The notes under the pieces were generated by a model. The model was not told where the DNA came from, searched no databases, and saw nothing but the letters and a program-made list of their open reading frames with translations. DNA of 32,193 nt. Source: a virus. The stretch is from positions 1-32,193 of IMG/VR virus record IMGVR_UViG_3300007735_000615; one strand, 5' to 3'. The position numbers and the translations under genes were made by a program. Of this stretch, positions 6,400 through 13,633 are shown piece after piece; position 1 is the stretch's first letter, and each line of letters starts with the position of its first letter.

Positions 6400-8906
6400 T
6401 TAGTGGGTGTCTCCTTTTGTTGGTTGGCTTGGTGTTGCATCTGCATCTGTTCACGCTTGGTCTTTATGTCCCCCGCCTTGCCCATTGCAGAGATGTTTGC
6501 CGTTGCCTTCTGCTGTTGCAGTTGACCGGCTTTGTGCATGGCATCAATGTTTGCCACTTCCTTTTGTTGTTGCAGTTGACCGGCTTTGTGCATGGCTTCC
6601 ATTTCAAGCCGCTTGTTGTCCAGCTCCAACCGACCCTGCACCTCTTGTTGCTTGATCTGCATGTCTTGCTGCTTGAGCTGAAGTTCTTGTTGCTTGATCT
6701 GCAACTCTTGCTGTTGCATCTGAATCATTGGGTCTTGCTGTTGTTGCTGATTTTGCTTCTGAGCTTGCTGAGCTTGGTTCTGCTGGAGCACTTGCTGTGC
6801 AGCTTGAGCCATCATGCCCGACAACTGAATTTCCATCTCAGGCGGCAGCTTCTCATCTTCCGGTGGCAAGGGCATGCCCATCTGCTGCTCAATCTTTTGG
6901 CGGTAAGCAAAACCAACGTGCTCGGCAACGTGCGCCATCATTGCGCCTTGAATCATTGGTGCCTTGGGGTTCTGGCCAATCAACTCCATGATTACAGGGT
7001 CTTGCATTGCCATCATGTGCACTTTGATGTGGGACTCATGGTCTTGGTAGAAGAACGCCTTCATTGGCTCCAGACGCAACGCGGCCATGTTCTCGGACAC
7101 AGGGTCTTTTGGCTTCTGGTCGTCCGGCAGGGGCACGAGCTTGTCGGCATCCTTGATACCCAACACCGCCAACATTTGCCTGTGAAGCTGTGGCAGGTCA
7201 TAAATATCCGGTGCCATCTGCGCCATCTGAATGACTGCTTGGTACTGCACAACCCGCTGGCTCATGGTGGCCGCGTTCGGGTCGCTCACGGGGATGATGT
7301 CTACGTGGTCGTAGTCAGCAGCCTTGGCCTTGCGTGGGGCATCAATCGGATCGTAGTCATAGTCTGGGTCGGTGTAGTCGCGGATGATCGCGGCCAGCAG
7401 ACGCAGCTCTTGTTTGAATGTGTAGTGCAGTCGCGCTTGCACGGCGCTCATGACTTTAAGCTGGCGCTCCAAAAGAGCCAGTGTGGTGCCCACAGGGGCT
7501 TGGGCAGACATGTCCGACACTTTCATGTCGGCAGTGGCGGCAAACCTACGGCCTTCTTCTACGATCTGGCCAAGCAGACCCATCAGGACTTGGCTTGGCT
7601 CCTTGTACGGTAACGGCAGGATACTGTCACGCAACACCCCAGAGGCAATGTCTACGTCACGCCATTCTCCGGGTGCGATGGGGGTGTCGTCGCCCTTGAT
7701 GCGCATTCCGCGAGTTTTAAGACCTCCGGGTAGGTTAGACAGCGTGCCAGCATCAACAAGTTGGCGCATGAGGCTGGTGGCTGATTTGGCATATCCACCA
7801 ATGAGATGGAAAAGGCCGAAGCCGTAAGCTCCAAAACCCGGGATGTATTGGTAGTGAACAAAGTGTTGTCGTTTGAGTTCAAGTGGATCTTTCTGTTCCC
7901 AGTTTCTACGGATGGCCAGAACATCGTTCGAGCCTTTTATTAGGGTAACTACGTATGGACGTGTAATGCCTGTCGGTTCGCCGTCGTCATCCAAGTCTTC
8001 GTCGCCCTTGAGCACCAAGTCAACATGCGACTCATACAGCGTGTAGCGGTCGTCATTTATATCAGAGAAGCCCGTTTCTTTGTCCTTGGCCTTCTTGATG
8101 TTGTCCTGCTCCTTGCTGGGGTCAGGCAGATCAATGTCGCGGTAAAAACCTGCCTGTTGCAGTTTAACAATTTCGTTTTTTGTCTTGCGCATGACGTGCG
8201 TCAGGCGGTAGCAGGTGTCCAGATCGGATGTGCCGTAGGGCAGGATAATGTCTTCAGCCGGTACAAATACTGAAATCTGGCGGCCAATGTTGGGGTCGTA
8301 GTACACCTTCTTGAACGCCGAGCCGGTGGCTGGCAAGCTCCACAGCATGCGCTCATGCTCAGGACGGAACTCGCGCATGACTTCTGTCAACTCGTAGTTC
8401 ATGTCTTCTTCCACCCGTACGGACGCTTCTTTCTTCTCGGGGGTTTCTTTGCCCAGAATCTTTGTGCGTACCGGCCCTTGGGCTGGGAATGTCTCGGTGA
8501 TGGTCTCTGACTGGAAGCGCACCACAGCTTCTGTAATCATGGGGTGGAACACGCCAGATGCGCCGTTCCACGGCTCCGTGCGCTCTTCGTACTGCAAGCC
8601 CAGCAGCTTGATGCCTTCTGTATAGGCTTTCTCCCAATCCTTGCGGGAACTCTTGTCTTGCTCAATGTCTCCGGCCAACTCAGAAGCCATCTCCATGATG
8701 TCGTCTTCGGAGAGGGTGTCGGCCAAGTTCTCGTCAAAGGTATCTTCCTCTTCACCGGGCTTGATGCTCAGCTCCAAGTCCCCTGCGTGGATGTTGACCT
8801 CTTCCGGGTCAATGATCTCAATTTCAATCGGGTCTTCCTCTTGGGCAAGCGACTCTATGCCTTGGGGTTGCTGAAACAGAGCTTTGTCTATGTTGGTGGC
8901 CATCAT
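6396..8906 (-). CDS. Portal protein
   Basis: An 836-residue protein directly after the large terminase gene, of P22-like large portal type. Landmarks are an acidic N-terminus, RTEPWNGASGVFHPMI at about 110-127, SLPATGSAFKKVYYDP near 190-205, HYQYIPGFGAYGFGLFHLIG in the middle, and SDMSAQAPVGTTLALLERQL at about 465. The last ~180 residues are Gln-rich with 7-residue repeats (KQQELQL type) and 18-residue repeats (MHKAGQLQQQ type), predicted to form a long coiled coil, as in portal barrels. The portal forms the dodecameric vertex through which DNA is packaged. Two adjacent ATGs exist (8906 and 8903); GAGG lies 4 and 7 nt before them, so 8903 may be the real start. Confidence 0.93.
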   Translation of the reverse strand: MMATNIDKALFQQPQGIESLAQEEDPIEIEIIDPEEVNIHAGDLELSIKPGEEEDTFDENLADTLSEDDIMEMASELAGDIEQDKSSRKDWEKAYTEGIKLLGLQYEERTEPWNGASGVFHPMITEAVVRFQSETITETFPAQGPVRTKILGKETPEKKEASVRVEEDMNYELTEVMREFRPEHERMLWSLPATGSAFKKVYYDPNIGRQISVFVPAEDIILPYGTSDLDTCYRLTHVMRKTKNEIVKLQQAGFYRDIDLPDPSKEQDNIKKAKDKETGFSDINDDRYTLYESHVDLVLKGDEDLDDDGEPTGITRPYVVTLIKGSNDVLAIRRNWEQKDPLELKRQHFVHYQYIPGFGAYGFGLFHLIGGYAKSATSLMRQLVDAGTLSNLPGGLKTRGMRIKGDDTPIAPGEWRDVDIASGVLRDSILPLPYKEPSQVLMGLLGQIVEEGRRFAATADMKVSDMSAQAPVGTTLALLERQLKVMSAVQARLHYTFKQELRLLAAIIRDYTDPDYDYDPIDAPRKAKAADYDHVDIIPVSDPNAATMSQRVVQYQAVIQMAQMAPDIYDLPQLHRQMLAVLGIKDADKLVPLPDDQKPKDPVSENMAALRLEPMKAFFYQDHESHIKVHMMAMQDPVIMELIGQNPKAPMIQGAMMAHVAEHVGFAYRQKIEQQMGMPLPPEDEKLPPEMEIQLSGMMAQAAQQVLQQNQAQQAQKQNQQQQQDPMIQMQQQELQIKQQELQLKQQDMQIKQQEVQGRLELDNKRLEMEAMHKAGQLQQQKEVANIDAMHKAGQLQQQKATANISAMGKAGDIKTKREQMQMQHQANQQKETPTK
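6514..6596 (-). repeat. Two 29-bp exact direct repeats in portal 3' end
   Basis: The plus-strand bases 6514-6542 and 6568-6596 are identical over 29 bp with a 54-bp period. They encode the start of two 18-residue protein repeats (MHKAGQLQQQ type) in the C-terminal coiled coil of the portal protein; a third, diverged unit (MGKAGDIKTK) follows in the protein. This looks like in-frame tandem duplication. Confidence 0.85.
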
Positions 8907-8912
8907 TTATCC

Positions 8913-10448
8913 TCAGTAGTACGCCGCGTGGCGTTTAAAAAATCGGGGTTCGTCCTGCTCATCTGTGTCAATTCTGATGAAGCCGCCTTGTCTGACGCGC
9001 AGCAGTGCTTGGGTGGTCGTGTCCACATAGTCGTCGTTCTCCCCCACAGGGAAGGCTGCAACCTCTTCAATGACTTCGCGTGCCCAGCGTGTGTCAGGTG
9101 CCCACACCAAACCGGATGCAAACATGTCGGCCACGGCATTGACACGCACCATCTTATCGTTTCCACGGCTGGGTGTAAATTCCTGCACCGGGATGCCCAT
9201 CGCCCGAAGCTCTTGGATCAGGGGGCCACCAGCGGCTTTCTTCTCCACAATGAACGCATCCGGCTCCCACTCCGTCCAATGCTTAAAGGCAGATACCTTG
9301 AGTTCAGGGAACGGCATCCTGTCCTTGAACGCGTCCAGCAGTATCACCTGTGCCTTGCTGTTTTCTTCCTCGTTGTAGAACACGCCCCACGTTGTGCAGG
9401 CACTGTAGTCAGATGTGCTCTTTGTCTCGTGCGCCGTGTCCCAGCTCTGGATTATGTACTCACAACTGGGGGGTTCTTTGGGTTCCCATATGCGCCAGTG
9501 CTTTCTGGAGATGATCGCCGCCGTGTCGCTGGTTGGCTGCTGCATGTATTGCGCGTTCCAGTACCGTGGCTCCATTGAGGACTTGGCGCTCAGGAGGGAC
9601 TCCAGCGGCCACTGCTCTGGCCAGAGTGACTTCTCGTTGTCCGTGCCTTCGTTCAGGATGGCCGGTAGCTCCACGATCTCCCATGTGGGAGAGTCCGGGT
9701 TATTGACTTGGTACTGGATGAGGCGACCGGTTAAGTCCAGCGGCCCCCAGCGTGTCATGATGACAATGATCGCCCCGTTGGGCATCAGTCGTTGGAGTGG
9801 GCCGGTCTGGAACCACGACCATGCCGTGTCGAAGGCAAGTCGGCTATTGGCTTTAACATCTTGCTCAGAATGCGGGTCGTCGATAACGAAAAGATCAGCT
9901 CCCCGACCAGCCAAAGCACCACCAACACCGGCAGCATAATACTGACCACCAGCAGCAGTAGACCACTTTCCAGCAGCCTTCTGATCGTCTGCCACAAGCG
10001 TTTGAGGAAAGAGTTCATGGTATTGCTCATCGTCCAGTAAGTTTCTGACTCTGCGTCCGAAGTCCTCGGACAGCGATGCGGTGTGCGTTCCCATGATGAT
10101 CTTCTTATTAGGGAAGTTCCCTAGGAAGAACGCGGGGAATAGATAGCTGGAGAACTCTGACTTACCCATACGTGGCGCAATGTTGATGATGACGCGCTTC
10201 TTTTTACCGGCAATCACGTCCTGAAATATCTTGGCCAGCTTCCTGTGGTGCGGCCCGACCTTGAATCCGGGGTAGACGTGCAAGGCAAACTTAATCATGT
10301 CCGTGCGCCCGGCCACCAGCGCGTACCGCTTCTCACGCTCCTCCAACATATCCATGAGTTCAATCTTTTCCTTGAGGCTCATGGTGGGGAGGGCACGCTG
10401 AATCGCCTGTATTTCCCCAATGTTTAACGTTAGACTTTCAAGATTCAT
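8913..10448 (-). CDS. terL: Terminase large subunit (packaging ATPase/nuclease)
   Basis: A 511-residue two-domain packaging motor. The ATPase half shows a Walker A-like loop (NIAPRMGKSE, K96), Walker B (LFVIDDP, D190/D191) and the coupling motif IMTRW (231-234). The nuclease half shows SWDTAHETKS (D337), VEKKAAGG (E402) and NDDYVDTTTQALL (D472/D473/D476), the acidic residues expected for an RNase H-fold headful or cos nuclease. It translocates DNA into the prohead through the portal encoded next. The ATG at 10448 lies inside the end of the small-subunit gene (11-nt overlap) with a weak ribosome site, so coupled translation is likely. Confidence 0.95.
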   Translation of the reverse strand: MNLESLTLNIGEIQAIQRALPTMSLKEKIELMDMLEEREKRYALVAGRTDMIKFALHVYPGFKVGPHHRKLAKIFQDVIAGKKKRVIINIAPRMGKSEFSSYLFPAFFLGNFPNKKIIMGTHTASLSEDFGRRVRNLLDDEQYHELFPQTLVADDQKAAGKWSTAAGGQYYAAGVGGALAGRGADLFVIDDPHSEQDVKANSRLAFDTAWSWFQTGPLQRLMPNGAIIVIMTRWGPLDLTGRLIQYQVNNPDSPTWEIVELPAILNEGTDNEKSLWPEQWPLESLLSAKSSMEPRYWNAQYMQQPTSDTAAIISRKHWRIWEPKEPPSCEYIIQSWDTAHETKSTSDYSACTTWGVFYNEEENSKAQVILLDAFKDRMPFPELKVSAFKHWTEWEPDAFIVEKKAAGGPLIQELRAMGIPVQEFTPSRGNDKMVRVNAVADMFASGLVWAPDTRWAREVIEEVAAFPVGENDDYVDTTTQALLRVRQGGFIRIDTDEQDEPRFFKRHAAYY

Positions 10449-11037
10449 CGGTTGTGGCCGGTGAGTTAGTGCTAACTTCTATGTCTTCAATTGGCTCTGC
10501 GTCTTGCACGCCCATGAACTTGGCCAGCTTCTCTTTGAGCTTGCGGTCAATCTCCTCATCCGTCAGGTCGGTCTTCTTGACTTCAATTTTGTCGGTGAAC
10601 AAACCAACTTCGGTGACCTTACCCAAAAGGCCAAGCGCTTTCAGGCGGATGTTGGCGTTGGGGTTTTCGCATTCTTCCAACAGTTTGGCCACGGTGTAGC
10701 CGCGGAGTTCACGGGCCTGATGCACAAACTCCCAGTCGTAGGCGGTCAGCATGCCAACCAGATGCTGCACCGCAGCAGGCGTTTTGATCTGGGTAAGATG
10801 TTCGTGGGTAATTTCTGCTGGCGCAGAAGAGATGAGATTTGTGAAAGATGCGCGTGCCGCTTGCACTTCCGCTTGGGTGACCACGGTCTCTGTATCGGCG
10901 GCACCCAGACCCTTGAGCCACTCGACTGTGTTGACTTGGGCGTCGATCACGTCCGCCGGATGTTCTTTTGCAAGCGGCGTGGGTTTACCAGAGTGATCGC
11001 TCACTTCAGGTTCAAAATCAATAAGGTGGTCTAACAT
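10438..11037 (-). CDS. terS: Putative terminase small subunit
   Basis: A 199-residue acidic, helical protein, first gene of the leftward arm and directly upstream of terL, the normal terS place. The central block HLVGMLTAYDWEFVHQAREL and RGYTVAKLLEE, then IRLKALGLLGKVTEVGLFT and KTDLTDEEIDRKLKEKL, are typical of a family I associate with small terminases in environmental phages; the small subunit recognises the packaging site and loads TerL. No clear HTH motif is visible by eye, so the call relies mainly on position and recalled family pattern. AAGGGA lies 11 nt before the ATG, which is longer than usual spacing. Confidence 0.75.
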   Translation of the reverse strand: MLDHLIDFEPEVSDHSGKPTPLAKEHPADVIDAQVNTVEWLKGLGAADTETVVTQAEVQAARASFTNLISSAPAEITHEHLTQIKTPAAVQHLVGMLTAYDWEFVHQARELRGYTVAKLLEECENPNANIRLKALGLLGKVTEVGLFTDKIEVKKTDLTDEEIDRKLKEKLAKFMGVQDAEPIEDIEVSTNSPATTDES

Positions 11038-11052
11038 CGGCGCATAAGTCCC

Positions 11053-11081
11053 TTGTACCTGCGATGCGCGGAGTGTATACT
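11053..11081 (+). promoter_or_regulatory. Candidate rightward promoter of structured RNA
   Basis: TTGTAC (11053-11058), a 17-nt spacer and TATACT (11076-11081), the -10 being 5 of 6 to consensus with TG just before it. The predicted start near 11088 opens a non-coding stretch that ends at a clear terminator (11177-11209). It overlaps the candidate leftward promoter, so the two would compete. Confidence 0.4.
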
Positions 11082-11101
11082 ATTTGTCAGCAGTTGCGCA
11101 A
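11067..11101 (-). promoter_or_regulatory. Candidate leftward promoter for packaging/head operon
   Basis: On the minus strand TTGCGC (11101-11096) is followed after 16 nt by TATACA (11079-11074), about 35 nt before the terS start. The TTGCGCAA around 11094-11101 is an 8-bp palindrome. The match to the sigma-70 consensus is partial, and a late phage promoter may need an activator. Confidence 0.35.
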
Positions 11102-11209
11102 CCCAGTCGAAATATGGCCTTCGGCCATCTTCACTGATTGTTCAGATGCTTCTCCTCAGTTGTGCTCCAACTGTTTAATCCCCCGTCAGCAATGTCGGGG
11201 GATTTTTTT
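11088..11209 (+). ncRNA. Candidate small structured RNA, about 120 nt
   Basis: Between the divergent arms lies a stretch with no plausible ORF but four successive perfect hairpins: ATGGCC-TTC-GGCCAT (11114-11128), CTGA-TTGT-TCAG (11134-11145), CAGTTG-TGCTC-CAACTG (11157-11173) and AATCCCCCG-N10-CGGGGGATT (11177-11204), the last followed by a T7 run. A -10 of TATACT sits at the expected distance upstream. This is the architecture of an independently transcribed small RNA. The 5' end is inferred, not observed; no known RNA family is recognised. Confidence 0.45.
11177..11209 (+). terminator. Intrinsic terminator
   Basis: A perfect 9-bp stem AATCCCCCG (11177-11185) with CGGGGGATT (11196-11204), 10-nt loop, and T run 11203-11209. 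Orientation is rightward; on the minus strand no U-tract follows the stem. It ends whatever is transcribed rightward before the early promoter at 11221 and would insulate the two. Confidence 0.85.
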
Positions 11210-11220
11210 ATGTCTATCGT

Positions 11221-11250
11221 TTGACAGAAGTTATTTGTAATTTTTATAAA
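11221..11250 (+). promoter_or_regulatory. Strong sigma-70-type early promoter
   Basis: A perfect -35 TTGACA (11221-11226), 18-nt spacer and -10 TATAAA (11245-11250), in an AT-rich stretch just after the intrinsic terminator. Transcription would start near 11257 and run into the early arm, leaving a leader of about 255 nt before the first gene. This is the closest match to a host housekeeping promoter in the window, as expected for immediate-early phage genes. Confidence 0.75.
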
Positions 11251-11379
11251 AATTTATGGGGGTATGTGTGATTATCACGAAGGGGGTAGTCTGGAGTATT
11301 AAGTATTACAAAAGTGCTGAGAATCGGTGGGGAATAGTGTTCAGTGCTACGCCGTCATCGTCACCATATATGGGTTGGT

Positions 11380-11430
11380 GGGGGTATGGTGGGGTCTAAG
11401 GTACTCAGTTATAACCCCCCATTTACCCCC
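11380..11430 (+). promoter_or_regulatory. G-rich/C-rich leader hairpin
   Basis: In the early 5' leader GGGGGTA (11380-11386) pairs with TACCCCC (11424-11430), TGG (11387-11389) with CCA (11419-11421) and GGGG (11391-11394) with CCCC (11415-11418), leaving a 20-nt loop and small bulges. The same G-side could alternatively form a two-tier G-quadruplex. No T-run follows, so it is not a classical terminator. A regulatory or stabilising role in the leader is inferred. Confidence 0.55.
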
Positions 11431-11476
11431 TTACATACAATAGAGTTATCGGTCTGAGGCACAAGCCTACAGCGAA

Positions 11477-11493
11477 GGGGAACTGAGTTCCCC
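11477..11493 (+). repeat. GGGGAAC-TGA-GTTCCCC leader hairpin
   Basis: A perfect 7-bp inverted repeat with a 3-nt loop, 7 nt before the ribosome site of the first early gene. It is the first of a recurring family (also 11941, 12429, 13532, 14664, and a variant at 17209). Here it lies upstream of a start codon; the others directly follow stop codons. Confidence 0.85.
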
Positions 11494-11512
11494 GATCAAT
11501 AGGAGTAACACA

Positions 11513-11938
11513 ATGAGCAAAGCAACCAACACAATCACTATCCATGCCGCATTGGATAACGCATTCACGTATGCAGAGAAAATCGCACTGCTTCAAGCGG
11601 CATTCAAGGGCAAGACCGCCGAGCAGATCAGGGATGCCATCCGCCCTGATGTAGCGAGTTACAAAAAGTACCAAGTGCCGTTCGTAGAGGGCAAGGGTAA
11701 GGCCGTAGGCACTAAGGTGCTCGACAAGGATCATCCGCAGTACGAGAACTGCCGCAAAGCAGTGACGAATCTCACCAAGGCCATCTTAGGTGAGACTGAC
11801 GCCACCACCGAGAAAGTCGAACTCGAAGTCCCTGCGGAGATTCTTGCCGCTGCCGCGAAGTTAGCCAAGCTGTGCAATGAGTATGACGAAGCACGCAAAC
11901 TGGCATCGACTGCCATCGCTCAGGCTTTTGCGAAGTGA
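11513..11938 (+). CDS. First early gene, unknown function
   Basis: A 141-residue protein with high Ala and Lys content, mainly helical, with an N-terminal MSKATNTITIHAALDNAFTY and a central basic segment DVASYKKYQVPFVEGKGKAV. I do not recognise a domain. It is the first gene behind the strong promoter at 11221 and has a good ribosome site (AGGAG, 7 nt before the ATG), so it is expected to be abundant immediately after infection. Such genes often act on host takeover, but nothing in the sequence shows this. Confidence 0.85.
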   Translation: MSKATNTITIHAALDNAFTYAEKIALLQAAFKGKTAEQIRDAIRPDVASYKKYQVPFVEGKGKAVGTKVLDKDHPQYENCRKAVTNLTKAILGETDATTEKVELEVPAEILAAAAKLAKLCNEYDEARKLASTAIAQAFAK

Positions 11939-11940
11939 TT

Positions 11941-11957
11941 GGGGAAGTCAGTTCCCC
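11941..11957 (+). repeat. GGGGAA-GTCAG-TTCCCC hairpin after stop codon
   Basis: A perfect 6-bp stem with 5-nt loop beginning 3 nt after the TGA at 11936-11938, followed by GTTGTTTTT. Member of the recurring early-arm hairpin family and, with the following T-rich run, a possible weak terminator. The rest of the leader to 12032 contains a second inverted repeat, GCGGC (11973-11977) with GCCGC (11994-11998). Confidence 0.85.
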
Positions 11958-12032
11958 GTTGTTTTTCCCCGTGCGGCGTAGGCGCGATGTCTTGCCGCTA
12001 TTTCTTTCCTTGTCCAACTGGAGATTATCACC

Positions 12033-12224
12033 ATGAAACAACAATTTTTAAACACACATGAAGACTGTGAATGGCTCAGAAAAGTGCACCTCGGCGGTCG
12101 CACTGACTACAAGTTCGAGTCCTTTGTCCTCTACGGCAATGAGGACTGTCCCGATAAGGTTGACCTGTACTTCACAGCCGACCCGCTTATCACCGATGAA
12201 CCCCACACAATCAACTTCCTGTAA
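12033..12224 (+). CDS. Small early protein, unknown
   Basis: A 63-residue acidic protein (MKQQFLNTHEDCEWLRKVHL, ending DEPHTINFL) with no recognisable domain, predicted mixed alpha/beta. CTGGAG 10 nt upstream of the ATG acts as ribosome site. Its TAA lies in the ribosome site of the next gene 11 nt downstream, so the two form one transcription unit. Confidence 0.75.
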   Translation: MKQQFLNTHEDCEWLRKVHLGGRTDYKFESFVLYGNEDCPDKVDLYFTADPLITDEPHTINFL

Positions 12225-12235
12225 GGAGAATAACC

Positions 12236-12427
12236 ATGTCACGTACCTACCACAGCACCGCCAAGATCAAAGCCCTGAAAGAACTGCGCATCCTGCGCGA
12301 TGAACTCGTGGCCGCCATGCCTCAAGGCAAACCCAAGCAAGCCCTCATTGCCAAGGCACGCAACCGCACCGACCTCGACCACTGGAACGATGCAGTCCGT
12401 GGGTGCAAACAACTGCGACTGCTTTGA
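12236..12427 (+). CDS. Small basic early protein, unknown
   Basis: A 63-residue strongly basic helical protein (MSRTYHSTAKIKALKELRIL, C-terminal DAVRGCKQLRLL). AAGGAGAA is placed 6 nt before the ATG. The charge would suit RNA or DNA binding, but there is no defined motif. The stop is followed at once by a hairpin of the recurring family. Confidence 0.75.
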   Translation: MSRTYHSTAKIKALKELRILRDELVAAMPQGKPKQALIAKARNRTDLDHWNDAVRGCKQLRLL

Positions 12428-12428
12428 A

Positions 12429-12447
12429 CGGGGAAGCGAGTTCCCCG
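12429..12447 (+). repeat. CGGGGAA-GCGAG-TTCCCCG hairpin after stop codon
   Basis: A perfect 7-bp stem with 5-nt loop starting 2 nt after the TGA at 12425-12427, followed by ATGTCGATTTTAAG. It belongs to the recurring GGGGAA/TTCCCC family. Confidence 0.85.
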
Positions 12448-12812
12448 ATGTCGATTTTAAGTGTTCTAATCTTAGCTTCCATGATTCATCCCCATGTACA
12501 GAATTAAAGTCAGCGTTTTGACCAGCAACCACGGGCGTTCAGTTAAAAATTGTCCTACTATACATATATATTTATATATAAAGAGATAAAGAAATGTATC
12601 TGTATGCACGAGCACTCGAATGTCCGTGGTTTGTTTTGGCTTTTGTTCCTTGGGCGTGTGTTGATTGGGAAAAAGATAGATAGTTGGACAAAAGAACACA
12701 AAAACCTCGGCAACCCCCGTGAACATTGAAAAAAAAACTGGCATAATTTCTGTCTACTGTGTTACAATGACGGACACTATCCATTTTTTTCTTTTAGAAA
12801 GGTCATAATGAT
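12448..12812 (+). promoter_or_regulatory. AT-rich intergenic region with promoter candidates
   Basis: This 365-nt stretch has no convincing gene. It includes a very AT-rich tract (about 12557-12593, repeated TATATA) that can fold back on itself, a possible promoter TTGTCC (12550-12555), 17 nt, TATATA (12573-12578), A8-9 and T7 homopolymers (12729-12737, 12784-12790), and an extended -10 site TGTTACAAT (12760-12768) 45 nt before the next gene. It may be a promoter cluster or an easily melted replication start; neither is proven. A 29-codon ORF at 12594-12683 is considered unlikely. Confidence 0.5.
12760..12768 (+). promoter_or_regulatory. Candidate extended -10 promoter
   Basis: TG-T-TACAAT fits the extended -10 form (TGnTATAAT, one mismatch) with a predicted start near 12775, 38 nt before the ATG at 12813. 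There is no good -35. The larger element TACTGTGTTACAATG resembles TACTGTGTACACTG at 29259-29272 upstream of another operon. Confidence 0.4.
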
Positions 12813-13526
12813 ATGGGTTACAAGTACGAACACCTGATGAAACTCACCCCAAAACAGCTTCACAACCACGGCGAACGCCTCAAGAAGAAAGGCGTTCATG
12901 CGCTCATCGTTGCCGAACGAATCCGTGAAGTCGAAGAACAAAAGGCACTCAAACGCAAGCGGCAACTGCACACCGCACAGATGCGTAGTCAGTGGGGGAT
13001 CATAATGATACCTCTCATGCGTGAGAAGAAAACCGTGCGCTCTCTCCTGCTGTACAAGAACTCGAAGTCACATGACGAACGCCTGACTGCACTTGAAGGG
13101 TACATGACGGTCATTGAAAAGGTCGAGGGCAAACTCAGGGAGATTATGCGTACCTCACCAGAGCAGGGGCAAAACCCATTGACTCCGATGCGGCACGACA
13201 ACACAAAGAAGCACTGGACGGACTACGTGCCGCAGCGTATCAAGGACGAGGTGTGTCTGCTGTTCGATGCCATCCCGCACTACCCGAAGATGAAGGTCAA
13301 GCACCCATTCCCACGCACCATGCCCGAGGACTTGCACCGCACTCTCAAGAACCGCCTAATCAAGCGTACTGAGAAAGACCTACGCCGTGCCAAGCAGGAC
13401 GTGCTACTAAACCCCGATGACTACGACTCGAAAGAACTTGTCAAACGAATTACAAAGGCGCTCGACTACATCGACAACCTTGGAACGAACGAGCCTGTGC
13501 CAGCGACATGGCATGGGTTGTACTGA
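12813..13526 (+). CDS. Basic early protein, unknown function
   Basis: A 237-residue, highly basic and helical protein (MGYKYEHLMKLTPKQLHNHG, KKKGVHALIVAERIREVEEQ, ending EPVPATWHGLY). No catalytic motif is apparent. An ATG at 12808 gives only a few codons, so the ATG at 12813, with AAAGG upstream, is taken as start. It is alone between two regulatory gaps, suggesting its own promoter (candidate at 12760). Nucleic-acid binding is possible from composition only. Confidence 0.8.
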   Translation: MGYKYEHLMKLTPKQLHNHGERLKKKGVHALIVAERIREVEEQKALKRKRQLHTAQMRSQWGIIMIPLMREKKTVRSLLLYKNSKSHDERLTALEGYMTVIEKVEGKLREIMRTSPEQGQNPLTPMRHDNTKKHWTDYVPQRIKDEVCLLFDAIPHYPKMKVKHPFPRTMPEDLHRTLKNRLIKRTEKDLRRAKQDVLLNPDDYDSKELVKRITKALDYIDNLGTNEPVPATWHGLY

Positions 13527-13531
13527 ATGAT

Positions 13532-13550
13532 CGGGGAAGTCAGTTCCCCG
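13532..13550 (+). repeat. CGGGGAA-GTCAG-TTCCCCG hairpin after stop codon
   Basis: A perfect 7-bp stem, 5-nt loop, beginning 5 nt after the TGA at 13524-13526; its 17-nt core is identical to the hairpin at 11941-11957. Beyond it, 13563-13609 has a further inverted repeat GTCAGGC (13571-13577) with GCCTGAC (13603-13609), then CATTCGCAACTGAAGGAG leading into the next gene. Confidence 0.85.
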
Positions 13551-13633
13551 TTCCCTGTGTGTGGCATTTCGTCAGGCGATGCCGCGCACTATCCCGAAAC
13601 TAGCCTGACATTCGCAACTGAAGGAGAAGATAA

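Noticed and set aside
6315-7613. A 432-codon rightward ORF, Leu/His-rich, opposite the portal gene
   Set aside because: It is the complement of the Gln-rich portal repeats (CAG/CAA codons read as Leu/Cys); no ribosome site, and composition is typical of a shadow frame.
8544-9578. A 344-codon rightward ORF opposite portal and terL
   Set aside because: Both genes on the other strand have clear family motifs across this span; no ribosome site or recognisable domain in the antisense frame.
9785-10030. Same-strand ORF inside terL with a hydrophobic segment resembling a membrane protein
   Set aside because: Lies over the conserved Walker B region of terL in another frame, has no ribosome site, and hydrophobicity arises from the complementary codon frame.
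11088-11209. tRNA or tmRNA in the structured intergenic region
   Set aside because: The hairpins do not form a cloverleaf with an acceptor stem, and no T-loop GTTCRA-type sequence or CCA end is present.
12594-12683. A 29-codon ORF (MYLYARALECPWFVLAFVPW...)
   Set aside because: Purine-rich bases lie before the ATG, but the frame is very short, isolated in an AT-rich regulatory gap, and not followed by a coupled gene. Too weak to annotate.
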